A stretch of 64,000 nucleotides of DNA from Candidatus Acetothermia bacterium (GTDB taxonomy: Bacteria; Bipolaricaulota; Bipolaricaulia; RBG-16-55-9; JANLFV01), in the NCBI GenBank assembly GCA_024653345.1, contig JANLFV010000002.1:147881-211880 (forward strand), written 5' to 3'. Numbering within the stretch: position 1 is the first letter of the stretch; every line of letters begins with the position of its first letter. A program made the translations under genes and the position numbers. Of the stretch, positions 30,507-38,957 are shown piece after piece. The notes under the pieces are model-generated. The model worked only from the letters and a program-made list of their open reading frames with translations, did no database searches and was not told the DNA's origin.

Positions 30507-33152
30507 ATGGCTGACAGATGTGAGATCCCCAAGGCCTATGAGCCGGCCCAGGCGGAGGGGAAGTGGTATCGCTTCTGGGAGGAGCGGGGCTACTTCCGCG
30601 GGAAGATCGACCCAAATAAGAAGCCGTTCGCGATCGTCATCCCCCCGCCGAACATCACCGGGCGGCTCCACATCGGCCATGCCCTCAACAACACCCTCCA
30701 GGACATCGTGATCCGCTACAAGCGGATGGACGGCTACGCCGCGTGCTGGTTCCCGGGGATCGACCACGCCGGGATCGCCACTCAGAATGTGGTTGAGCGC
30801 GAGCTGGCCAAAGAGGGCAAGACCCGCCACGCCCTCGGGAGGGAGGCCTTCATCAAGCGGGTCTGGGACTGGAAGGCGAAATACGGGAACGAGATCGTCG
30901 AGCAGCTCAAGGTCCTCGGGGCCTCGTGCGACTGGGACCGGCTGAGGTTCACGCTCGATGAGGGGCTTTCCAAGGCGGTCCGGGAGGTCTTCGTCCGGCT
31001 CTACGAGGAGGGCTTCATCTATCGGGGCGAGCGGATCATCAACTGGTGCCCCCGCTGTGCCACGGCCCTCTCCGATATCGAGGTTGTGCACCAGGAACAT
31101 CAGGATAAGCTATACTACATCAAGTATCCCCTGGCCGATGGGGGCTCGATCACCGTGGCGACCACCCGCCCCGAGACGATGCTCGGCGATACGGCCGTGG
31201 CCGTCCACCCCGACGATGAGCGATACAAGAAGCTCGTGGGGAAGCAAGCGATCCTGCCGCTGTTGAAGCGGAAGATCCCGGTGATCGCCGACGAGGCCGT
31301 CGCTCCGGGGTTCGGGACCGGCGCGGTGAAGGTCACCCCGGCCCACGATCAGACGGACTTCGAGATCGGCGAGCGGCACAAGCTCGAGCGGATCAACATC
31401 CTCAACGAGGACGCCACCCTCAACGAGAACGCCGGCCCCTACGCCGGCCTCGAGCGGTATGCGGCCCGGGAGCGGGTCCTAGAGGATCTGAAGAGAGAAG
31501 GGCTCCTCGAGCGAGTCGAGGACTACACCCACGCGGTCGGCCACTGCCAGCGGTGCGACACCGTGATCGAGCCGCTCGTCTCCACCCAGTGGTTCGTGGA
31601 GATGGAGGAGCTGGCCAAGCCAGCGATCGAGGCCGTCCGCTCAGGGAGGATCAGGCTGATCCCCAGCCACTGGGAGAAGGTCTACTTCGACTGGCTCGAG
31701 AACATACGGGACTGGTGCATCTCCCGGCAGCTCTGGTGGGGCCATCGGATCCCCGCGTGGTATTGCCGCGACTGCAATGAGGTGACGGTGAGCCGCGAGA
31801 CCCCTAGGGAGTGCGTGGCCTGCGGCTCAAAGGACCTCTACCAGGACGAGGATGTGCTCGACACCTGGTTCTCAAGTGCGCTCTGGCCCTTCTCGGTGAT
31901 GGGCTGGCCGGAGGAGACGCCTGAGCTGAGATACTTCTACCCCACAGCCCTCCTCAGCACGGCCCCCGAGATCCTCTTCTTCTGGGTGGCCCGGATGGTG
32001 ATGATGGGGCTCCACTTCATCGGCGAGATCCCCTTCCGCGAGGTCCTCCTCCACCCGACGGTCAAGGACGAGCGCGGTCGGCGGATGAGCAAGTCCCTCG
32101 GCACCGGGATCGACCCGCTCGAGCTGAAGGAGCAATACGGGATGGACGCGCTGCGGTTCACCCTCGCGGCCTCGATGAGCAAGGGCCAGGACATGCGGCT
32201 CTCCCCACGGGACCTCGAGGGCTACCGCAAGTTCCTGAACAAGATCTGGAACGCCTCGCGGCTGGCGTTGCTCAACCTCGAGGACTTCCAGCCGGCCGAG
32301 CTAGTGGCGGAGGAGCTTGAGCTGGAGGACCGCTGGATCCTCTCCCGGCTCGCGCGCCAGATCGGCGAGCTGAGGCGGAACTTGGAGAGCTACGATTTCA
32401 ACTTCGCGGCGGAGGGGCTCTACAACTTCGTCTGGCACGACTTTTGCGACTGGTATCTCGAGATGATCAAGCCCCGGCTCTACGGCGAAGAGAGGGAGAG
32501 GAAGCGCACGGCCCAGGAGGTGCTCTACCGCGCGCTCGTCGCGATCCTGAAGATGCTCCATCCCTTCATCCCCTACATCACCGAGGAGATCTGGCAACTC
32601 CTGCCAGCGAAGGAGGCCGACTCGGTGATGATCGCGCCCTTCCCCCAGGTCGAGCGAGCCTGGATCGACCCGGAGGTCGAGCGGAAGATGGCGACCCTCC
32701 AGGAGCTCATCTCGGCCATCCGGACGATCCGCTCGGAGATGAATGTTCCCCCGCAGGCCCCCGCTAGGGCGCTTATCCGAGCTGAGGACCAGGGGATAAG
32801 GGAACTGGTCGAGGCCAACCGGGTCTTCTTCCGCGAGCTGGCCGGAGTCCACGAGTTCGCAGTCGGGCACGACATCGAGCGCCCGGAGCATGCCCCGCGG
32901 ATCATCCTCGAGGGGGCGGAGGTCTTCGTGCCCCTCGAGGGGCTGATCGACCTGGGGCAGGAGCGGGCCCGGCTCGCGCGGGAGCTAGCGGAGGTCCAAC
33001 GGACCCTCTCGGAGAGCCTGCGGAAGCTCGAGGACGAGAGATTCCTCCAGCGAGCCCCCCAGGAGATCGTGGAGAAGGAGCAGGCCAAGGCCCGGGAGCT
33101 GCGGGAGCGGGCGGAGCGGCTCACGAGGAACCTCCAAGTCCTGGGGGCCTGA
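30507..33152 (+). CDS. valS: Valyl-tRNA synthetase
   Basis: An 881-aa class Ia synthetase charging tRNA-Val. The HIGH motif is NITGRLHIGHALN near residue 46, and the KMSKS motif is GRRMSKSLGTG near 530. The editing (CP1) domain holds TTRPETMLGDTAVAVHP near 220. Zinc-type cysteines are seen in NWCPRCATALS and VGHCQRCDTVIEP. The anticodon-binding region includes WHDFCDWYLEMIKPRLYG. The C-terminal coiled-coil arm (QERARLARELAEVQRTLSES) is the usual ValS tail. The start is ATG 30507 (MADRCEIPKAYEP) with GGAGAGAG. It leads a cluster with folC (5-nt gap), uppS and cdsA. Confidence 0.95.
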   Translation: MADRCEIPKAYEPAQAEGKWYRFWEERGYFRGKIDPNKKPFAIVIPPPNITGRLHIGHALNNTLQDIVIRYKRMDGYAACWFPGIDHAGIATQNVVERELAKEGKTRHALGREAFIKRVWDWKAKYGNEIVEQLKVLGASCDWDRLRFTLDEGLSKAVREVFVRLYEEGFIYRGERIINWCPRCATALSDIEVVHQEHQDKLYYIKYPLADGGSITVATTRPETMLGDTAVAVHPDDERYKKLVGKQAILPLLKRKIPVIADEAVAPGFGTGAVKVTPAHDQTDFEIGERHKLERINILNEDATLNENAGPYAGLERYAARERVLEDLKREGLLERVEDYTHAVGHCQRCDTVIEPLVSTQWFVEMEELAKPAIEAVRSGRIRLIPSHWEKVYFDWLENIRDWCISRQLWWGHRIPAWYCRDCNEVTVSRETPRECVACGSKDLYQDEDVLDTWFSSALWPFSVMGWPEETPELRYFYPTALLSTAPEILFFWVARMVMMGLHFIGEIPFREVLLHPTVKDERGRRMSKSLGTGIDPLELKEQYGMDALRFTLAASMSKGQDMRLSPRDLEGYRKFLNKIWNASRLALLNLEDFQPAELVAEELELEDRWILSRLARQIGELRRNLESYDFNFAAEGLYNFVWHDFCDWYLEMIKPRLYGEERERKRTAQEVLYRALVAILKMLHPFIPYITEEIWQLLPAKEADSVMIAPFPQVERAWIDPEVERKMATLQELISAIRTIRSEMNVPPQAPARALIRAEDQGIRELVEANRVFFRELAGVHEFAVGHDIERPEHAPRIILEGAEVFVPLEGLIDLGQERARLARELAEVQRTLSESLRKLEDERFLQRAPQEIVEKEQAKARELRERAERLTRNLQVLGA

Positions 33153-33157
33153 CGAGC

Positions 33158-34423
33158 ATGGGCTATCCCGCCGCGCTCGCCTACCTCGATAGGCTCCCCT
33201 CCCGCGAGGTCAAGCCTGGCCTGGAGCGGATCACCTCGCTCCTGGAGGGCCTGGGGGAGCCCCACCGCAAGCTTCGGGCAATCCATGTCGGGGGAACCAA
33301 CGGCAAGGGCTCAGTGGTCGCGATGCTGGCCTCGGTCCTTCAGGAGGCGGGCTATCGCGTCGGGGCCTACACCTCCCCCCACCTGCTCGACTGGCGCGAG
33401 CGGGTCCGGATCGACGGGGAGTGGATCCCCGAGCAGGACTTCGCCCGGCTCATCGACCGGCTGATCCCGCTAGTCGAAGGGATGGAAGACAGGCCGACGG
33501 TCTTCGAGGTCCTCACGGCCCTGGCCTTCCAATACTTCCACGACCGTGACGTGGACCTCGCAGTAGTCGAGGTTGGCCTCGGCGGACGGTTCGACGCCAC
33601 CAATGTGATCGAGCCGCTTGTGGCCGTGATCACCAATGTCCGGCGCGACCACCTCGACCTCCTCGGCCCGGACATGGACCATCTGGCCTGGGAGAAGGCG
33701 GGGATCGTCAAGCCGGGCGTGCCCCTGGTCACCGGGGAGCAGAGCCCGGAGATCTTGGCGATCATCGCCCAGGAGTCCGCCAACCGTGGCGCAGAGCTGC
33801 GCCGGGCGATGCGACAGGCAGAGCAGGTGGAGTTCACCTGGGAGGGGCAGGAGCTCCATGCAGATGGCTGGGGAAGGCTCAAGCTCGGGCTGCTCGGCCC
33901 TTACCAGCTGGAGAACCTCGTCGTGACCCTGGAGGCGCTCGAGGCGCTCCGACCATCGCTCAAGCTCACGCGCCGGGCCGTCAGAGACGGCCTCGCCAAG
34001 GCCCGCTGGCCGGGGAGGTTCCAGCTGCTCGGCCAGCGGCCCTATATAATCGTGGACGGGGCGCACAACCCTGACGGCGTGCGGGCGTTGCTCACGGGGC
34101 TCAAGCTCTACCACGACCGCTACCTCCCCCGCGGCCGGAGAGTCCTCCTCTTCGGGGCGATGCGGGACAAGGAAGTCGCGGCGATGGGCGAACTCCTCTT
34201 CCCCTGGTTTGAGGAGTTGATCTTCACCAAGCCCGACTACTACCGCGCGATCGAGCCGAGGTCCCTGCAGGAGCTGGCAGCGGAGCTCGGGCAGCCGGCT
34301 CAGGTGGTCGTTCCGGCGAGCGAAGCGCTCCGGCAGGCCCGGGCTCGGCTCAGCCCGTCTGACCTGCTATGCGTCACCGGCTCGCTATACTTGGTGGGAG
34401 AGATCTTGAGGGAGGGTGGTTAG
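33158..34423 (+). CDS. folC: Folylpolyglutamate synthase/dihydrofolate synthase
   Basis: A 421-aa Mur-ligase-family enzyme that adds glutamate to folates and may also make dihydrofolate from dihydropteroate. The P-loop is HVGGTNGKGSVVAML near residue 45, followed by YTSPHLLDWRERVRIDG. VEVGLGGRFDATNVI near 140 and ITNVRRDHLDLLG near 155 are typical. IIVDGAHNPDGVRALL near 303 and RRVLLFGAMRDKE near 330 mark the C-terminal domain. It starts 5 nt after valS and overlaps uppS slightly, so it belongs to the same operon. Confidence 0.93.
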   Translation: MGYPAALAYLDRLPSREVKPGLERITSLLEGLGEPHRKLRAIHVGGTNGKGSVVAMLASVLQEAGYRVGAYTSPHLLDWRERVRIDGEWIPEQDFARLIDRLIPLVEGMEDRPTVFEVLTALAFQYFHDRDVDLAVVEVGLGGRFDATNVIEPLVAVITNVRRDHLDLLGPDMDHLAWEKAGIVKPGVPLVTGEQSPEILAIIAQESANRGAELRRAMRQAEQVEFTWEGQELHADGWGRLKLGLLGPYQLENLVVTLEALEALRPSLKLTRRAVRDGLAKARWPGRFQLLGQRPYIIVDGAHNPDGVRALLTGLKLYHDRYLPRGRRVLLFGAMRDKEVAAMGELLFPWFEELIFTKPDYYRAIEPRSLQELAAELGQPAQVVVPASEALRQARARLSPSDLLCVTGSLYLVGEILREGG

Positions 34424-34424
34424 G

Positions 34425-35183
34425 ATGGGGACGACCGACCCGGCGCTCGCCGCGCGGATCGCTCGGGCCAAAGCTCGCGGCCTCCCGCAGCACCTCGCGA
34501 TCATCATGGACGGCAATGGGCGCTGGGCCCGACGGCGCGGAGAGGAGCGGCGTGCGGGCCACCGGGCCGGGCTCGAGACGGCAAGGAAGATCGTGGAGTT
34601 CGTGGGACGCGAGCTCGGGATCAAATACCTGACGCTCTTCGTCTTCTCCAAGGAGAACTGGCGCCGGCCCAAGGAAGAGGTGGACTTCCTCATGGGGCTC
34701 CTTGCGGACTTCCTGAGGCAGAATCTGGATGAGCTGCTGAAAGGGGGCGTCAGGCTTCAGGTCCTCGGGGACCTCGACGGCCTTCCCGAGCGAGTCCGGG
34801 CTGAGCTAGAGCGGGCAGTGGACCTCTCGCGAGCGAACGACAAGCTCTACCTCAGTCTGGCGATCAACTATGGTGGGCGGCAGGAGATCCTCCGGGCCGT
34901 GCGGCTCCTCCTGCGCGACCTTTGGGCCCGAGGCCAGCCCGGGGAGATCGACGAGCCCCTCTTCCGGCGCTATCTCTACACCGCCGAGCTTCCGGACCCG
35001 GACCTGCTGATCCGGACGAGCGGAGAGGAGCGGATCAGCAACTTCCTCCTCTGGCAGTCGGCCTACGCCGAGTTCTGGGTCACGGAGACCCTCTGGCCCG
35101 ACTTCTCCGTAGAGGAGCTTCTTCAGGCGGTCGAGGACTTCCAGTCGCGGCAGCGGAAGTTCGGCGGCGTGGTGGAGGGCTGA
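34425..35183 (+). CDS. uppS: Isoprenyl (undecaprenyl) diphosphate synthase
   Basis: cis-Prenyltransferase making the polyprenyl diphosphate carrier of peptidoglycan precursors. The family signature is LAIIMDGNGRWARRRGEERR with the essential Asp and Arg, then HRAGLETARKIVEF. TLFVFSKENWRRP and ISLAINYGGRQEIL-type motifs (here SLAINYGGRQEIL) follow. The C-terminus carries PDPDLLIRTSGEERISNFLL and WPDFSVEELLQAV. About 252 aa, normal length. The start is set at ATG 34425, two bases after the folC stop, preferred over the GTG at 34416. The next gene, cdsA, continues envelope biogenesis. Confidence 0.93.
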   Translation: MGTTDPALAARIARAKARGLPQHLAIIMDGNGRWARRRGEERRAGHRAGLETARKIVEFVGRELGIKYLTLFVFSKENWRRPKEEVDFLMGLLADFLRQNLDELLKGGVRLQVLGDLDGLPERVRAELERAVDLSRANDKLYLSLAINYGGRQEILRAVRLLLRDLWARGQPGEIDEPLFRRYLYTAELPDPDLLIRTSGEERISNFLLWQSAYAEFWVTETLWPDFSVEELLQAVEDFQSRQRKFGGVVEG

Positions 35184-35194
35184 ACGGCAGCGGC

Positions 35195-36013
35195 TTGAGC
35201 GAACTGACCAAGCGCATCCTGACCTCGGTCGTCCTGATCCCCTCGGTGACGGCCCTCTTCTTCTATGCTAAGCTCCTGAAGGTCGACTGGGCTGTGGGGC
35301 TCTTCTTGACGCTGGTGGCCTTCCTCGCCGGCATCGAGTATCTCGGCCTGGTAGAGCGGATGGGCCTACCGCTCGAGCGCTACTCCTACCTCGGGCTGAT
35401 GGCCTTCCTCGAGTTCGTCTATGTCTTCTTCCGCGGGATCCATCTCTTCCTGGCCGTCAGCGCCGTCTTCCTCCTCCCGATCCTCTGGTATCTCCCCCAG
35501 CCGCGGGGCGTGAAGCGGGCCGCCGCGGCGGTCTTCGGGCTGGCCTATATCCCCTGGCTCCTGCACTTCTTCTACTTGATCTATCGGGTCCCGCCCTACG
35601 GCGGCTGGCTCTACGCGATGCTCCTCCTCGTCATGGGCTGGAGCTATGACATCGGGGCCTTCTTCATCGGCTCGCGGTTCGGGCGGCACAAGCTCGCCCC
35701 GCGCACGAGCCCGAGCAAGACGGTCGAGGGCGTGATCGGCGGCTTCCTCTTCACGCTGGTCGGGGCGAACCTCACGCCGATCTGGGTCAACTGGCCGACC
35801 TGGATCCCGCACATCGTGGCCCTCTCCGTCCTCATTTCCGCAGCGATGCAGCTCGGCGACCTCTTCGAATCGAAGCTCAAGCGAATGGCCGGGGTGAAGG
35901 ACTCGGGGGGAATCCTTCCCGGCCACGGCGGGATCCTCGATCGGATCGACGGGCACCTCTTCGCCATCCCCGTCTTCTACCTCTATTTCCACTATGTCCT
36001 GCGGTTCATCTAG
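35195..36013 (+). CDS. cdsA: Phosphatidate cytidylyltransferase
   Basis: CDP-diacylglycerol synthase in the membrane, the branch point of phospholipid synthesis. The C-terminal signature is intact: LFESKLKRMAGVKDSGGILP, then GHGGILDRIDGH. About seven membrane segments precede it. YDIGAFFIGSRFGRHKLAPR and SPSKTVEGVIGG lie near residues 150-180. The start is probably TTG 35195, shortly after the uppS stop; no ATG is available in the right place. The frame is open far upstream in uppS, but that part has no family similarity. The stop shares CTAG with the convergent pit gene. Confidence 0.9.
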   Translation: MSELTKRILTSVVLIPSVTALFFYAKLLKVDWAVGLFLTLVAFLAGIEYLGLVERMGLPLERYSYLGLMAFLEFVYVFFRGIHLFLAVSAVFLLPILWYLPQPRGVKRAAAAVFGLAYIPWLLHFFYLIYRVPPYGGWLYAMLLLVMGWSYDIGAFFIGSRFGRHKLAPRTSPSKTVEGVIGGFLFTLVGANLTPIWVNWPTWIPHIVALSVLISAAMQLGDLFESKLKRMAGVKDSGGILPGHGGILDRIDGHLFAIPVFYLYFHYVLRFI

Positions 36014-36957
36014 GCGATTAGCTTCCAGAGCCCGTAGGCGAGCAGTCCCGCGACGGCCGGCGTCCCCACCCAGCCAATGGCGATCGCCACGAGCATCTCG
36101 TAGCTCACGGTCCGCACTCCCTTGACCAGCCCGATCCCGGCTAGAGCCCCCACGACCGCCTGGGAGATCGAGATCGGGATCCCAGCGAAGGCGAAGCCGT
36201 GGCCGACGAGGGCGATCGCGGTCTGGGTCGCGAATGCGCTCAAGGGGTCGAGCGGGACGACCCCGCGGGCCACCGTCTCCGTCACGCGCTGGCCGTAGGT
36301 GAGCGCCCCGCTCCCGAGGGCCAGCCCGCCGAGGAGCGTGATCCAGCCCGAGCGGAGGCCGAGGTTCGCCAGCGGGCCGATGGCATTCCCGATGTTGTTC
36401 GCTCCCAGGGAGAACGCGGCATACGCAGCCGAGGCGAGGATCAGCCAGTTGAGCAAGTCGCTCAGGACCCCGCTCCTCCGGATCGAGCGGAGGAGGAGGG
36501 CAACTAGATGGTAGAGGATGAACGAGAGGACTAGGGCCAGGGCGGGCGAGATGGCCCAGACCCCCACGATCCCGCTGATCACGGAGAGGTTCACCGGCGC
36601 CCCTGCGGCCAGGCCGATCCCGATTAGCGCCCCCACGATCGCCTGGGAGGTCGAGACCGGCAAGCGGAAGACGGTCGCGAGCGTGACGCAGAGCCCGGCC
36701 GAGCCCATTGCTACTAGGAGGGCTTGCCAGGGGAGCTCGGCCGCGACGATCCCCTTCCCCACGGTCTCGACGACCTTGGCACTCCCTAAGAGCGCGCCGA
36801 GGATTGCAAAGGCCGCCACGAGCCCCATCGCCCGGCGGTAGGAGAGGAGCCGCGACCCGACGGCCGCACCGGCGCAGTTCGCGCTGTCGTTCGCCCCGAT
36901 GTTCCAGCCGAGGTAAGAGCCGGCGAGGAGCAGCAGAGCCACTGCCAGTCCCGGCAT
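36010..36957 (-). CDS. pit: PiT family inorganic phosphate transporter
   Basis: A 315-aa polytopic phosphate/cation symporter. The duplicated PiT signature is seen near the N-terminus (SYLGWNIGANDSANCAGAAV) and near residue 195 (SLGANNIGNAIGPLA). RLPVSTSQAIVGALIGIGLA near 98 and ISISQAVVGALAGIGLVKG near 275 are the other repeated blocks. It is shorter than the E. coli protein because a central cytoplasmic loop is lacking, as in many archaeal-like PiTs. It lies 16 nt after the DUF47 gene, a well-known pairing. The stop codon overlaps that of cdsA. Confidence 0.92.
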   Translation of the reverse strand: MPGLAVALLLLAGSYLGWNIGANDSANCAGAAVGSRLLSYRRAMGLVAAFAILGALLGSAKVVETVGKGIVAAELPWQALLVAMGSAGLCVTLATVFRLPVSTSQAIVGALIGIGLAAGAPVNLSVISGIVGVWAISPALALVLSFILYHLVALLLRSIRRSGVLSDLLNWLILASAAYAAFSLGANNIGNAIGPLANLGLRSGWITLLGGLALGSGALTYGQRVTETVARGVVPLDPLSAFATQTAIALVGHGFAFAGIPISISQAVVGALAGIGLVKGVRTVSYEMLVAIAIGWVGTPAVAGLLAYGLWKLIA

Positions 36958-36973
36958 CGCCCGGCTCCAGCAC

Positions 36974-37648
36974 TCAGCTACGAGCGGACATGATCCTGAT
37001 CCGCCCGCCGGCGTTCTCCATGTGGTCGAAGATGTCCCCGAGCTTCAACAGAACCTGGATCAGGTGATACTTGGCGAAGGCGTCCAGCTCCTGCTGCTTA
37101 TAGATCAGCTTGATCAGCTCCGCCTCGAGCAGGTCCACATGGTGCTCGAGGAGGTTGACTTCGCCGAGCAGGTCGAGGACTCGGTTGACCGCCTCCCGGC
37201 GGAAGCCCCGCTCTAGTAGCTCTCTCAAGCCCAGGGCCATGCGGCGGTAGATCTCAATCCCCTCGTGCATCAGCTGGGGAAACTCCCGCCACTTAGCGGC
37301 CAGCTCCGGGGGAAGCTTGAGCTCCATCAGCGGGAGAAGCGCGGCCGCGTCCTGGGCCACGTCAGCGATCTCGTCCTCCTGCCAGATGAACTCCAAGAGG
37401 TCCGTGCGGTTGACGGGCAGGAAGGAGTCGCTCCGCGGGAGGGTGGCGCGCACCTCGCTCTTGAGGATGTCCGCCTCGTGCTCGAGCCTCGAGATCCGCA
37501 CGCTCCGCTCCCCCACTGGCTTCTGATCCAGGTAATCCTGGACCTCCTGGGCCAGCTCGTTGACCGTCTCGCAGACCTTCTCCGCGTGCTTCACGAGCGG
37601 GTCAAGGGCCGGGTATTGATAGACCAAGTGGCGAAAGATCCTGTTCAT
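36974..37648 (-). CDS. DUF47/PhoU-like Pit accessory protein
   Basis: A 224-aa all-helical cytoplasmic protein of the DUF47 family (TIGR00153), related to PhoU and usually encoded beside pit. Helical blocks such as HAEKVCETVNELAQEVQDYL, SRLEHEADILKSEVRATLPR and WQEDEIADVAQDAAALL carry the conserved E/D-x-x-x-D metal-binding type residues. The C-terminus ends LLKLGDIFDHMENAGGRIRI. It probably modulates phosphate transport. It sits in an operon sufS - DUF47 - pit on the minus strand, with gaps of 4 and 16 nt. Confidence 0.88.
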   Translation of the reverse strand: MNRIFRHLVYQYPALDPLVKHAEKVCETVNELAQEVQDYLDQKPVGERSVRISRLEHEADILKSEVRATLPRSDSFLPVNRTDLLEFIWQEDEIADVAQDAAALLPLMELKLPPELAAKWREFPQLMHEGIEIYRRMALGLRELLERGFRREAVNRVLDLLGEVNLLEHHVDLLEAELIKLIYKQQELDAFAKYHLIQVLLKLGDIFDHMENAGGRIRIMSARS

Positions 37649-37652
37649 CTCT

Positions 37653-38903
37653 CTAGCTCCGCACGCGGAAGGCCGCCTTGGCCTCTTCCACCCCCGCGGC
37701 GAGCCGCTCGACCTCCTCTTCGGTGTTGTAGATGTAGAAGCTGGCCCGGGCGGCGAACTCCATCCCCAGGCGGGCCATCAGCGGCTGGGCGCAGTGGTGG
37801 CCGCTCCGGATCGCGATCCCCTCGCTATCGAGGACCATCGCCAGATCATGGGGGTGGACCCCCTCGAGGTTGAAGGAGATGATCCCTAGCCTCGGGGCCT
37901 CGTCCGGCGCGGGGCCGTAGAGCCTGATCCCCTCGACCTTCGCGAGCCTCTCCCAGGCGAACTCCAAGAGCCGCCGCTCGTGGTCGTAGACCGCCTCCAT
38001 CCCCAACCCTTCAAGATAATCGACCGCGGCGGCTAGCCCGATCCCCCCGGCGATGTTGGCCGTCCCGGCCTCGAACTTCCAGGGGAGCCTGTTCCAGGTC
38101 GCGCCCTCGAGGGTCACGGTCTCGATCATGTCCCCGCCGTAGAGGAAGGGCTCCATCTCCTCGAGGAGCTCCCGCTTGGCATAGAGGAAGCCGGTCCCGG
38201 TCGGGCCGAGCATCTTGTGCCCGCTCGCGGCCAAGAAGTCGCAGTCCAGCCCCCTCACATCCACGGGTATATGCGGGACCGCCTGGGCTCCATCGACCAA
38301 GACCAGCGCCCCGATCCGGTGGGCCGCCGCGATGATCTCCTCCACAGGGTTGATCGTCCCCAGGACATTCGAGGCGTAGATGCAGCCCACGAGCCTGGTC
38401 CGGCTCGAGAGGAGGCGAGTGAGCTCCTCGAGCCTGAGCCTCCCCCGGTCGTCCACATCGATGAACTTGAGCGAGATCCCCTTGAGCCGGCGGAGGGCCA
38501 GCCAGGGGACGAGGTTCGAGTGGTGCTCCATCACCGTGAGGAGGACCTCATCCCCCTCGCGCAGCTCCCAAAGCCCCCAGGCGTAGGCCACGAGGTTGAG
38601 CGCCTCGGTGGCGTTCCTCGTAAAGATGATCTCCTCCGGGCTGGCCCCGATGAACTCCGCGACTCTCTGGTGGGCCGCCTCGTAAGCAAGAGTCGCCTCG
38701 TGGCTTAGGGTGTGGACCGCCCGGTGGACATTGGCGTTCCGCTGCTCATAGAACTCCCGCATGGCCTCCAGGACCTGCCGGGGCTTCTGGGTCGTCGCGG
38801 CATTGTCCAGGTAAGCCAGCGGCCTACCCCCGATCCGCCGGGCGAGGATGGGGAAGTCCTTGCGGAGCGCATCTGGATCAAAGCCTCTCATGATCTCGGT
38901 CAT
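37653..38903 (-). CDS. sufS: Cysteine desulfurase, SufS type
   Basis: A 416-aa PLP-dependent enzyme releasing sulfane sulfur from cysteine. It shows the PLP lysine in FLAASGHKMLGPTGTGFLYA, VDGAQAVPHIPVDV with the cofactor Asp, and the active cysteine loop GIAIRSGHHCAQPLMARLG, which defines group II (SufS) desulfurases. The N-terminus DFPILARRIGGRPLAYLDNA is typical. No sufBCD or sufU genes adjoin it, so the acceptor is elsewhere. A second, group I desulfurase lies at 53776. It is the first gene of a strand block with DUF47 and pit; a transposase remnant lies upstream. Confidence 0.92.
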   Translation of the reverse strand: MTEIMRGFDPDALRKDFPILARRIGGRPLAYLDNAATTQKPRQVLEAMREFYEQRNANVHRAVHTLSHEATLAYEAAHQRVAEFIGASPEEIIFTRNATEALNLVAYAWGLWELREGDEVLLTVMEHHSNLVPWLALRRLKGISLKFIDVDDRGRLRLEELTRLLSSRTRLVGCIYASNVLGTINPVEEIIAAAHRIGALVLVDGAQAVPHIPVDVRGLDCDFLAASGHKMLGPTGTGFLYAKRELLEEMEPFLYGGDMIETVTLEGATWNRLPWKFEAGTANIAGGIGLAAAVDYLEGLGMEAVYDHERRLLEFAWERLAKVEGIRLYGPAPDEAPRLGIISFNLEGVHPHDLAMVLDSEGIAIRSGHHCAQPLMARLGMEFAARASFYIYNTEEEVERLAAGVEEAKAAFRVRS

Positions 38904-38957
38904 CGCTGACTCCTTGGAGGATACATCAAGCGACAGGCCCCGGCAAGGTGGCGAATT

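Noticed and set aside
35366-36973. 535-codon minus-strand frame across cdsA and pit
   Set aside because: Off-frame shadow of two well-supported genes; composition rich in Arg, Pro and Gly with no domain.
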